Origin: Bacteroidota bacterium
Lineage (GTDB): Bacteria; Bacteroidota; Bacteroidia; Chitinophagales; Chitinophagaceae
Reading direction: 5' to 3'
Length of the DNA stretch: 43,339 bases
NCBI GenBank assembly: GCA_023430465.1
Contig: JAEZAM010000075.1
Span: 1 to 43,339, forward strand
In this document: in pieces, positions 16,875-24,294 of the stretch
Numbering within the stretch: position 1 is the stretch's first letter
Layout: each line of letters opens with the position of its first letter
Notes under the pieces: model-generated
The model's input: only the letters and a program-made list of their open reading frames with translations
Databases searched by the model: none
What the model was told of the DNA's origin: nothing
Made by a program: the position numbers and the translations under genes

Positions 16875-18368
16875 GTGAAGTACAAACACCTGGCTTTTAC
16901 GCTTGGAGCGATCTTGACGAGCACAGTTCTTCTTTTATTTTCCTGCAAAAAACTTAATGACGCCACTGGTTTGGGAAGCGATCTCGTTCCGGAGGTGGAC
17001 AACATCAATACTTTTGATACCACACTTGATGTATTGGCCTTCGTGGACAGCTTCACACTCGCCAATGACAGCACAAGTTACCTCTCCAACTACGAACATT
17101 TTATCGGCCGGATCGACAATGATCCTTTCTTTGGGAAAACGGATGCACGGATTTTCATGGAATTGAAACCTGCTTTCTACCCGTATTATTTCATGAACCG
17201 CCCTGACAGTCTGGAGATTGATTCCGTAGTTCTCGTACTCAATTATGTGGAGACGTTCGGCGACGGTTCCGTACCACAAACCATCAATGTTTACGAGATT
17301 GCCCAGTCGGCAGATTTCAAACCAAAGTCTACACTTGACAGCGCTTACCGCCTCAGGACAGTGGATTTCCCCAAAGCCGGACTGCTTGGCTCCAGAACCG
17401 TCATACCAAATGCGCTGAAAGATACAGTCCGCGTGCCCTGGGACACCAGTGCTAACCAGCTTCGTATTCGCCTGGACAACAGTTTCGGCCAGCGCCTCCT
17501 CGATTACGACTCGGCAGGGGCCAGTGGCGCTTATAAAAAAGACTCTGTGTTCCGTACCAATTTTAAAGGCTTTGCATTGGAGTCCACCGGAGGCAATGCC
17601 GTTATCGGAGTCAACCTCACAGGCACCAACACCAAACTGGCTATCTATTACCGCTATGAAAAGAACGGTGCGGGTAACTACATCGACACAGTCGGGTATT
17701 TCACCCTGGGCGGACTGAACGCCGCGAACCCTTCTGCAACTGCACAATACGCACGGCGTGATCACAGCGGTTCGCCATTTGCTGCCGCAGTGGGTGGCAC
17801 AGAGCCGGATCCTGTTGTTTATATTCAATCGACACCCGGGTCATACGCCACGCTCAAAATCCCATCACTTCCTACATTGAGCAACCGCGTAGTACATCGT
17901 GCAGAGCTGATCATGGAACAGATGTATGATGTGAGCGATACCCTGTTCCCCAACAGCAACCTGTTTGTGGATGTTTATGATCCTGCAATCAGTACATTCC
18001 GGACCATGCCTTACGATGTATTTTATGATGGGGGAGGGAATGACAATCTCGTTGACTTCGGCATCACTCCCCAGAATAAGCTGGATCCCGGAGGAAAAGT
18101 GGTGAAGATCTGGCGATTCAACATGACGCGGTATGTGCAGCATGTGGTGAATGATACAGAACCCGCATATGACCTGCGCCTGTTTGCCCCGGTATATACC
18201 CTGGATAAATATAAACCCGGTACGACCGTGGCTCCGTTCACACAGTTTGTCCAGGTCAATGCCGCTGCGGTAAAGGGCAGGGTAAGACTCCATGGCACGG
18301 CCGATGGCAGCATTCCCGGGGCTAACCCGCAACGCATGCGCCTGCGGATCATCTACTCCAAATTATAG
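16875..18368 (+). CDS. DUF4270 lipoprotein
   Basis: A 497-aa predicted lipoprotein with a GTG start at 16875 and lipobox LLFSC (Cys24). It shows the DUF4270 N-terminal signature CKKLNDATGLGSDLVP, then a long beta-rich region with repeated SVVLVLNY..., RAELIM-type strands and a closing RMRLRIIYSKL strand. DUF4270 is essentially restricted to Bacteroidota, and its function is not established to my knowledge. It lies 30 bp after the GT5-like gene, so the two are probably co-transcribed. A terminator follows at 18392. Confidence 0.92.
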   Translation: MKYKHLAFTLGAILTSTVLLLFSCKKLNDATGLGSDLVPEVDNINTFDTTLDVLAFVDSFTLANDSTSYLSNYEHFIGRIDNDPFFGKTDARIFMELKPAFYPYYFMNRPDSLEIDSVVLVLNYVETFGDGSVPQTINVYEIAQSADFKPKSTLDSAYRLRTVDFPKAGLLGSRTVIPNALKDTVRVPWDTSANQLRIRLDNSFGQRLLDYDSAGASGAYKKDSVFRTNFKGFALESTGGNAVIGVNLTGTNTKLAIYYRYEKNGAGNYIDTVGYFTLGGLNAANPSATAQYARRDHSGSPFAAAVGGTEPDPVVYIQSTPGSYATLKIPSLPTLSNRVVHRAELIMEQMYDVSDTLFPNSNLFVDVYDPAISTFRTMPYDVFYDGGGNDNLVDFGITPQNKLDPGGKVVKIWRFNMTRYVQHVVNDTEPAYDLRLFAPVYTLDKYKPGTTVAPFTQFVQVNAAAVKGRVRLHGTADGSIPGANPQRMRLRIIYSKL

Positions 18369-18391
18369 AAAGACTCTTATAATTGAATCAG

Positions 18392-18425
18392 ATCGGGTGT
18401 TATCTTTGCACCCGATTTATTTTTT
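18392..18425 (+). terminator. Terminator of the DUF4270 gene overlapping a metK promoter
   Basis: Eight-bp stem ATCGGGTG (18392-18399) / CACCCGAT (18409-18416) followed by TTATTTTTTAT. The loop and closing bases contain TATCTTTG. Confidence 0.8.
18401..18408 (+). promoter_or_regulatory. metK: Candidate metK -7 element inside the terminator loop
   Basis: TATCTTTG matches TAnnTTTG exactly and forms the loop of the preceding terminator. A TTG about 16 nt upstream is a poor -33. The metK ATG is 54 nt downstream. Confidence 0.45.
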
Positions 18426-18462
18426 ATAACCAAACCTTCTTTTCAAAAATTAAAGTTCCTGT

Positions 18463-19716
18463 ATGCCTTACCTCTTTACTTCTGAAAGTGTTTCTGAAGG
18501 ACACCCCGATAAAGTCGCCGATCAGATATCAGATGCCCTGATCGACAATTTTCTTGCATTTGATCCGCAATCCAAGGTTGCCTGCGAAACGCTTGTTACC
18601 ACGGGCCAGGTTGTTCTTGCCGGTGAGGTGAAATCAAAGGCATATCTCGATGTGCAGGAGATCGCCCGTGGCGTTATCCGGAAGATCGGTTATACAAAAA
18701 GCGAATACATGTTCGAAGCAAGCAGTTGCGGTGTACTTTCTGCTATCCATGAACAGTCTGCTGACATCAACCAGGGCGTTGACCGTAAAAAGAAAGAAGA
18801 GCAGGGTGCCGGTGATCAGGGCATGATGTTCGGTTATGCTTCCAACGAAACGGAAGACTACATGCCGCTCGCGCTGGATCTTGCGCACAAACTGCTTCAG
18901 GAACTCGCTGCACTGCGTCGCGAAAACAAGCAGATCAAATATCTCCGCCCCGATGCGAAAAGCCAGGTAACCCTGGAATACAACGACAACAACGAACCAG
19001 TACGTATCGATGCCATCGTGGTGTCAACGCAGCATGACGATTTCGATACTGAATCAAAAATGCTTGCAAAGATCAAGGATGATATCATCAAGATCCTGAT
19101 CCCACGCGTAAAATCGAAATACAAGAAATACGCGAAACTCTTCAATGACAAGATCAAGTATCACATCAACCCGACAGGAAAATTCGTGATCGGTGGTCCA
19201 CACGGCGATACTGGTCTTACCGGCCGCAAGATCATCGTGGATACTTACGGTGGTAAAGGTGCTCACGGTGGTGGAGCCTTCAGTGGTAAAGATCCTTCCA
19301 AAGTAGACCGTTCCGCAGCATATGCAACCCGTCACATCGCCAAGAACCTGGTGGCTGCAGGTGTTGCAAGCGAAGTACTTGTACAGGTATCCTATGCGAT
19401 CGGTGTGGCTCAGCCAACAAGCATCAACGTAAATACATATGGCACCGCCAAGGTTGATCTGACTGATGGTGAGATCGGCAAGATCGTTGAGTCGGTCTTC
19501 GACATGCGCCCTTATTTCATCGAGCAACGCCTGAAATTGCGTAACCCGATCTATAGCGAAACTGCAGCATACGGACACATGGGAAGAACGCCACGAGTGG
19601 TTGAAAAAACATTCACGTCTCCCGATGGCAAGAAAGTAACGAAGAACGTTGAACTGTTCACCTGGGAAAAACTCGATTACGTTCCGAAAGTGAAGAAAGC
19701 TTTCGGTATCAAATAA
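18463..19716 (+). CDS. metK: S-adenosylmethionine synthetase
   Basis: Makes S-adenosylmethionine from methionine and ATP. The 417-aa product shows the N-terminal SVSEGHPDKVADQISDAL (ATP/Mg), the methionine-site GAGDQGMMFGYA, and the phosphate-binding GGKGAHGGGAFSGKD. It also has the C-terminal SYAIGVAQPTSI. It is somewhat longer than the E. coli enzyme (384 aa), with a charged insertion around residues 190-215. It has its own promoter-like element and a strong terminator. SAM users nearby are the rlmB-like gene and prmA. Confidence 0.98.
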   Translation: MPYLFTSESVSEGHPDKVADQISDALIDNFLAFDPQSKVACETLVTTGQVVLAGEVKSKAYLDVQEIARGVIRKIGYTKSEYMFEASSCGVLSAIHEQSADINQGVDRKKKEEQGAGDQGMMFGYASNETEDYMPLALDLAHKLLQELAALRRENKQIKYLRPDAKSQVTLEYNDNNEPVRIDAIVVSTQHDDFDTESKMLAKIKDDIIKILIPRVKSKYKKYAKLFNDKIKYHINPTGKFVIGGPHGDTGLTGRKIIVDTYGGKGAHGGGAFSGKDPSKVDRSAAYATRHIAKNLVAAGVASEVLVQVSYAIGVAQPTSINVNTYGTAKVDLTDGEIGKIVESVFDMRPYFIEQRLKLRNPIYSETAAYGHMGRTPRVVEKTFTSPDGKKVTKNVELFTWEKLDYVPKVKKAFGIK

Positions 19717-19724
19717 CAACCAGT

Positions 19725-19752
19725 GCCCCCGACAAACGGGGGCCTTTTTTTT
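19725..19752 (+). terminator. metK terminator running into the next start codon
   Basis: Seven-bp GC stem GCCCCCG (19725-19731) / CGGGGGC (19737-19743), then C and T8 (19745-19752). The ATG of the NUDIX gene starts at 19753, the very next base. Confidence 0.92.
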
Positions 19753-20307
19753 ATGGACGAACAACACAACCCATGGACTATTCTCTCGCAACGGGATATT
19801 TATGATAATCCCTGGATCCGGCTGACGGAATACCAGGTTTTGAACCCATCCGGGGGAAATGGCATCTATGGTAAGGTTCATTTCAAAAACACCGCCATCG
19901 GAATTGTAGCCATCGATGCCGAAGACCATGTGTGGCTGGTAGGACAGTACCGCTTTGCATTGAATGAATACAGTTGGGAGATCCCCGAGGGTGGCTGCCC
20001 CGAAAGCACGGATCCATTGGAATCAGCAAAGCGTGAACTGCTGGAAGAAACAGGACTGACGGCCACCAACTGGCAATTGCTGTACAGGGTCTCACTCTCC
20101 AATTCAGTGTCGGATGAGTATGCCCTGATCTACCTGGCAGAAGGACTAAGCCAGGGCGAAGCAGAGCCGGAGGAAACGGAACAGTTGCATGTCCGCCGGG
20201 TTTCGCTGGACGAGGCCTGGCGAATGATGGACGAGGGTGTGATCCATGATGTGATAACGGTTACCGCCTTGCAGCATATACGGTTGCGCCGCAACAAAAC
20301 CACTTAA
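19753..20307 (+). CDS. NUDIX hydrolase (ADP-ribose pyrophosphatase type)
   Basis: A 184-aa NUDIX-fold hydrolase resembling ADP-ribose/ADP-sugar pyrophosphatases: VWLVGQYRFALNEYSWEIPEGG is the typical lead-in. The catalytic part of the NUDIX box, REL-LEET-GL, is intact. Counting seven residues back from its Arg, the usual first Glu is a Thr (CPESTDPLESAKREL), so metal binding may rely on the REUxEE Glu residues alone. A GTG start at 19723 is possible in frame but would lie in the metK terminator stem, so the ATG at 19753 is preferred. There is no room for a leader between the T-tract and this ATG. Substrate not determinable. Confidence 0.88.
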   Translation: MDEQHNPWTILSQRDIYDNPWIRLTEYQVLNPSGGNGIYGKVHFKNTAIGIVAIDAEDHVWLVGQYRFALNEYSWEIPEGGCPESTDPLESAKRELLEETGLTATNWQLLYRVSLSNSVSDEYALIYLAEGLSQGEAEPEETEQLHVRRVSLDEAWRMMDEGVIHDVITVTALQHIRLRRNKTT

Positions 20308-20389
20308 CATAGAAAGCCAACCACTATTTAGTTTTGTGGGGCGATGCCGCAATTCGCGCTGGCTCACGGAATTATAGTTTATTTGCAGA

Positions 20390-21154
20390 GTGAAAAATTT
20401 CCGTCCACAACAACGCCCCCGCAAGAACACGCTGGTGATAGGTTCACAGGCCGTGGTAAATGCATTTCGGGAAGGCATACAGCTTGACCGTATCTACCTG
20501 GATGCGCGTGCCGCAGGTCCTTTTGTCAATGATGTAAAGAAAATGGCACAGCAGCAAAATGTGCCCGTCAATTATGTTCCCCGCGCAAAACTGGATGGTT
20601 TCAATGCCGGCCCGCATGATGGATGCATCGCCCAATTGGCCAGGGTGAAATACTATGACCTGCAGCAGATCATCTCTTTCACCGTTGAGAAAGGGGAGAC
20701 ACCCTTGCTGCTCATACTGGATGGCATCACCGATATCCGTAACATAGGCGGCATAGCACGTACCGCCTGGTGCTGTGGTGTCCATGCCATCATCATCCCG
20801 GATAAAGGGGTGGGAGCGCTCAACGAAGATGCCGTCCTTACTTCTGCCGGCGCCCTGGAGCATATACCGGTTTGCCGGGTCAACAGCCTCATGAAAACAG
20901 TAGACGATCTTCACATGAACGGTATACGCGTATTCGCCACCGAAATGAAAGCTAGTACACGTTTGTCCGATGCGGTGCTGACTGTTCCCGCCGCGATCGT
21001 AATGGGAAGTGAAGACAATGGCATATACCCGGCTTTACTGAAAGTATGTGATGAACGTATCAGTATTCCCATGCATGGTGATTTTGAAAGCCTGAACGTT
21101 TCGGTAGCTACCGGTATGGTTCTTTATGAAGTGATGCGTCAACGTGGGAAATGA
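20390..21154 (+). CDS. rlmB: TrmH/SpoU-family 2'-O-methyltransferase (RlmB-like)
   Basis: SAM-dependent rRNA (or tRNA) ribose methyltransferase of the SPOUT class. The 254-aa length and layout (short N-terminal substrate-binding domain at about 14-90, then the SPOUT domain) match RlmB, which forms Gm2251 in 23S rRNA. Motif 1 is N118-IGGIAR124, motif 2 is VMGSEDNG (E208), and motif 3 is LNVSVATGMVLYE (N237). The start is GTG at 20390 followed by AAAAATTTCCG. It could instead be a different TrmH-family member; Bacteroidota carry several. It is the second gene after metK and a probable SAM consumer. Confidence 0.88.
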   Translation: MKNFRPQQRPRKNTLVIGSQAVVNAFREGIQLDRIYLDARAAGPFVNDVKKMAQQQNVPVNYVPRAKLDGFNAGPHDGCIAQLARVKYYDLQQIISFTVEKGETPLLLILDGITDIRNIGGIARTAWCCGVHAIIIPDKGVGALNEDAVLTSAGALEHIPVCRVNSLMKTVDDLHMNGIRVFATEMKASTRLSDAVLTVPAAIVMGSEDNGIYPALLKVCDERISIPMHGDFESLNVSVATGMVLYEVMRQRGK

Positions 21155-21184
21155 ACTGCCGCATAACTCATCTGTTATCCTGAT

Positions 21185-22045
21185 ATGCAGACTACTCCAA
21201 TAAAACTGATCGAATGTCCGCGTGATGCCATGCAGGGTTGGAAACAACCGATCCCCACGGGTAAAAAGATCGCGTACATCAACAGCCTGCTGCAGGTTGG
21301 TTTCGATACCATCGATGCGGGGAGCTTTGTTTCCCCCAAGGCTATCCCCCAAATGGCGGATACCGCGGAAGTATTGAAGCATCTTGATATGACTTCGACC
21401 TCCTCGAAGCTCCTCACCATCGTAGCGAATGAACGTGGCGCCATAGATGCCTGCGCTTTTGAACAGATCAGCTATCTGGGCTTTCCTTTTTCTGTATCCG
21501 AAACGTTCCAACACCGGAACACCAATGCGGGCATTGAAGAGTCACTTAGCCGCGTGGAAGAAATACAAAACCTCTGCCTAAAGAACGGCAAAGAACTCGT
21601 GATCTATATCTCCATGGGGTTTGGCAATCCATATGGCGACCCTTATTCCGAAGAGATCGTATTTGAATGGGTAAACCGGATCACGGCCCTTGACATCCGC
21701 ATCATTTCACTGGCGGATACGGTTGGGCTGGCTACAGCAACACAGGTGGCGGATATGACTGGTTACCTGGTTGAGTCCTTACCGGGTATCGAGATTGGCG
21801 TACACCTGCATTCCACTCCCCATAACTGGAAGGAAAAACTGGAAGCGGCCTGGAACGCAGGCTGCCGGAGGTTCGATGGTGCATTGAACGGCGTCGGTGG
21901 TTGCCCTATGGCTGATGATGCCCTTGTTGGAAATATGGATACCGCAAAAATGATCAGTTGGTTTGCCGAAAAGGGAATAGAAACCGGGCTGCAAAAGCAA
22001 CATCTTTCCAAAAGCCTTGAATTGGCAAACGAAATTTTTATCTAA
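21185..22045 (+). CDS. hmgL: Hydroxymethylglutaryl-CoA lyase
   Basis: Cleaves HMG-CoA to acetoacetate and acetyl-CoA, the last step of leucine degradation. The 286-aa TIM-barrel protein has the R13-D14 pair in IECPRDAMQG (human R41/D42). It has metal ligands H207 and H209 in VHLHSTPHN and the signature GVGGCPMA with C240 (human C266). No other leucine-degradation gene is present in the window. Its end overlaps only the non-preferred upstream start of the GSCFA gene. Confidence 0.93.
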   Translation: MQTTPIKLIECPRDAMQGWKQPIPTGKKIAYINSLLQVGFDTIDAGSFVSPKAIPQMADTAEVLKHLDMTSTSSKLLTIVANERGAIDACAFEQISYLGFPFSVSETFQHRNTNAGIEESLSRVEEIQNLCLKNGKELVIYISMGFGNPYGDPYSEEIVFEWVNRITALDIRIISLADTVGLATATQVADMTGYLVESLPGIEIGVHLHSTPHNWKEKLEAAWNAGCRRFDGALNGVGGCPMADDALVGNMDTAKMISWFAEKGIETGLQKQHLSKSLELANEIFI

Positions 22046-22055
22046 ATCTACCGGC

Positions 22056-23039
22056 ATGCAGTTCATGAGTTCCATCGATATCAAGAGGCCCGAACCGCTC
22101 ATCTCCCTGCATGACCGCATCCTGTTATTAGGTTCCTGTTTTACAGAACACATCGGGAATGCACTCGGGTCATATAAGTTCCGCGTCTTGCAAAATCCCC
22201 ATGGGATTTTGTTCGACCCTGCCAGCGTGATCAAATCGCTGCTCAGTTACATCGACAATGATCAATATAAGGCCGAAGATCTTTTTCAGTTGAATGAAGT
22301 ATGGCATTCCTGGGATCATCATTCCCGTTTCTCCGGGATGGACCGGGATGCGACACTGCAGGCCATAAACGCCTCGCAAAATGCAGCCCATGAATTCCTC
22401 AAAAAAGCGGACTGGCTCATCATCACGCTTGGTTCTTCATTTTCCTACCGGCTCACGTCTCCAGAAAAAAATGGACAGGGCGTAGCCAATTGTCACCGCG
22501 CACCTGCGGCAACTTTCCGCAAGCACCTGCTCACGATCGAAGAAATCGTCACATTGCTCGATAGCGGTTATCATCGGTTGAAGGCCTTCAATCCAGGCAT
22601 CAGGATCCTTTTCACAGTGAGTCCTGTGCGTCATTTACGCGATGGAGTAGTGGACAATAATCGCAGCAAGGCGCGCCTGATCGAGGCGGTGCATCATATG
22701 GTGGGAAAGTTCGACAGTTTGCACTATTTCCCTGCCTACGAGCTCGTAGTGGATGTGTTGAGAGATTACCGGTTTTATGATGTGGACCTTGCCCATCCAA
22801 ATTACATGGCAACTGAGTTCGTACTGGAACATTTTGTTGCCAGTTGTCTCGACGAGGCCACGCAGACCTTACTTCCGGAGTTAAAACAACTCAGTATCGC
22901 AGCAAGGCATAAACCTTTTCATCCCAAGACAGAGGCGCACAAAAAGTTTCGGAAAACACAATTGGAGAAAGCGAAAGACCTGGCCAACCGGTATCCATTC
23001 CTGGACTTTACCCGCGAGATCGATTTCTTTAACGAATAA
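22056..23039 (+). CDS. GSCFA-domain protein
   Basis: A 327-aa protein of the GSCFA family, named after a Gly-Ser-Cys-Phe-Ala motif; here it reads LLLGSCFTEHIG near residue 25. The family is an SGNH-like hydrolase relative with few characterised members. Other landmarks are FTVSPVRHLRDG (about 190), where SGNH enzymes have block III/V-like features, and DLAHPNYMA (about 250), which provides a D..H pair. Together with the Ser of GSCF these could form an esterase-type active site; that is inference. No signal peptide is seen. The ATG at 22056 is preferred to 22017 because the latter overlaps the HMG-CoA lyase gene. It converges with miaE, leaving only 4 bp between stop codons. Confidence 0.88.
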   Translation: MQFMSSIDIKRPEPLISLHDRILLLGSCFTEHIGNALGSYKFRVLQNPHGILFDPASVIKSLLSYIDNDQYKAEDLFQLNEVWHSWDHHSRFSGMDRDATLQAINASQNAAHEFLKKADWLIITLGSSFSYRLTSPEKNGQGVANCHRAPAATFRKHLLTIEEIVTLLDSGYHRLKAFNPGIRILFTVSPVRHLRDGVVDNNRSKARLIEAVHHMVGKFDSLHYFPAYELVVDVLRDYRFYDVDLAHPNYMATEFVLEHFVASCLDEATQTLLPELKQLSIAARHKPFHPKTEAHKKFRKTQLEKAKDLANRYPFLDFTREIDFFNE

Positions 23040-23043
23040 AAAT

Positions 23044-23652
23044 TTAATGGATCCGGTCGCCCCGCACTTCCAGTGAAGCGATAACCTCCGCTTCATAATC
23101 CAACCATTGACGCCAGCGGCGGCGAACCTTTTCTTTGTCCATGTATGTTTCAGCCAGATCGATGAACAGGGTATAATGTCCCGCCTCGCTTTCCATGAAC
23201 CTGCGATAGAATTTCCGGAGATAGGGGTCTTCCAGGCCTTCACTGAGTCGTTTGAAGCGCTCACAGCTTCGGGCCTCGATGAGGGCCATCAGCAGGAGGT
23301 GATCGATAAACCGGTCCTCCCAGTGTCCGCCTTTTCGCTGGAATTCGAAGAGCTTGTTGACATAAACATCTTTCCGCTGCTTGCCGAGCCGGAGATCGCG
23401 TTTCTCCAGTTCTGCCAGCACCAGCCGGAAATGACCCCATTCTTCAGTGACGATAGGAGCCAGTGCCCTGACCAGTTGTTCCTTATCGCTGTAACGCTGA
23501 ATAAGGGTGATGCACGTGGTGGCAGCTTTTTGCTCGCAGTAGGCATGGTCAGTGAGGATATCCTGGAGGGAAGTTTCTGCCAGGTTGACCCAACGGGGGT
23601 CGGTGGGGAGCTGAAGGCCAAGGATGTTTTTGGTGTCCTGCGAAATTTCCAT
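23044..23652 (-). CDS. miaE: tRNA 2-methylthio-N6-isopentenyladenosine hydroxylase
   Basis: Non-haem di-iron hydroxylase that adds a hydroxyl to ms2i6A37 of tRNA. The 202-aa ferritin-like four-helix bundle shows the expected ligand pattern. E40 is in DHAYCEQKAA, E71xxH74 in TEEWGH, E126 in ALIEARSCERF, and E156xxH159 in ESEAGH. The N-terminal W.NLAETSLQDILTDHA is characteristic. The upstream pathway genes (miaA, miaB) are not in the window. Confidence 0.92.
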   Translation of the reverse strand: MEISQDTKNILGLQLPTDPRWVNLAETSLQDILTDHAYCEQKAATTCITLIQRYSDKEQLVRALAPIVTEEWGHFRLVLAELEKRDLRLGKQRKDVYVNKLFEFQRKGGHWEDRFIDHLLLMALIEARSCERFKRLSEGLEDPYLRKFYRRFMESEAGHYTLFIDLAETYMDKEKVRRRWRQWLDYEAEVIASLEVRGDRIH

Positions 23653-23726
23653 GGGCCAAAATTAACCCGGATAGCTCAAAATGCGGGTAAAAAGGGCAAA
23701 AAACGGCTCATTTAGGATGTCTTTCT

Positions 23727-23757
23727 TTTGCCATTATGCTGGATTAGCTTACCTTTG
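23727..23757 (+). promoter_or_regulatory. rpsO: rpsO promoter (TTTG-N19-TAccTTTG)
   Basis: TTTG at 23727-23730, then 19 nt, then TACCTTTG at 23750-23757. This is the best match in the window to the Bacteroidota -33/-7 consensus. The predicted RNA start is near 23764, giving a leader of about 45 nt before rpsO. Confidence 0.7.
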
Positions 23758-23808
23758 CCGCCACAATAATCGGATATAAAATCGGATGACTTCTTAAAAA
23801 AACAAAAG

Positions 23809-24078
23809 ATGCCATTAACAAAAGAAAAAACAGCTAGCATTTTCGCGGAATTCGGTGGTAAAGCTACCAACACCGGTTCTATTGAAGGACAGATCGCGCA
23901 ATTGACTGAGCGTATCAGCCAGATCAGCGGACATCTGCAGCAGAACAAAAAAGATTTCTCTACTCACCGTGGCCTGATGCAACTGGTTGGTAAGCGTAAA
24001 CGTTTACTGAACTATCTCCAGAAGCATAATCTTACTGGCTACCGTCAACTCATCGAAAAACTCGGAATCCGGAAATAA
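23809..24078 (+). CDS. rpsO: 30S ribosomal protein S15
   Basis: The 89-aa S15 binds the three-way junction of 16S rRNA helices 20-22 early in small-subunit assembly. It shows the usual helical layout: TGSIEGQIAQLTERI, then LQQNKKDFSTHRGLMQLVGKRKRLLNYL, where the H/D/S residues contacting rRNA lie. It is followed by pnp after 216 bp, the same gene order as in E. coli and many other bacteria. A promoter with good consensus precedes it. Confidence 0.98.
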   Translation: MPLTKEKTASIFAEFGGKATNTGSIEGQIAQLTERISQISGHLQQNKKDFSTHRGLMQLVGKRKRLLNYLQKHNLTGYRQLIEKLGIRK

Positions 24079-24082
24079 GCCG

Positions 24083-24116
24083 ATTGTGCTGCCTGCAGCA
24101 CTGATCGCTTTTTCCC
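24083..24116 (+). terminator. Possible rpsO terminator or attenuator
   Basis: Short stem GTGCTG-CCTG-CAGCAC just after the rpsO stop, followed seven bases later by CTTTTTCCCC. The gap between stem and T-tract makes it a weak terminator at best, so partial read-through into pnp is plausible. Confidence 0.4.
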
Positions 24117-24155
24117 CTGTCAACCTGATGTATTTCCGTTTATTTATATAACTGT

Positions 24156-24187
24156 TTATTCCCAACAACCGAGGCTGTTGGGAATAA
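24156..24187 (+). promoter_or_regulatory. 12-bp hairpin in the rpsO-pnp gap
   Basis: Perfect stem TTATTCCCAACA (24156-24167) / TGTTGGGAATAA (24176-24187) with an 8-nt loop, followed by CTGTTTTTGG. It could be a terminator, or the RNase-cleavable leader structure through which PNPase controls its own message in E. coli. Position suggests the latter, but sequence alone cannot decide. Confidence 0.6.
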
Positions 24188-24294
24188 CTGTTTTTGGAAT
24201 ACATCGTGTAACGAGTGCTTAAGGCGAGACTCCAACCGCCCATTCAAACGTAACGCGTTCCTCCCCGGAAAGCGTACAAAAATTAAAATCTCAT

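Noticed and set aside
16935..17828. 297-codon frame opposite the DUF4270 gene
   Set aside because: Antisense shadow; the plus-strand lipoprotein has a lipobox and a family signature.
19054..19929. 291-codon minus frame across metK and the NUDIX gene
   Set aside because: It spans two well-supported genes and the metK terminator, so it is not a real gene.
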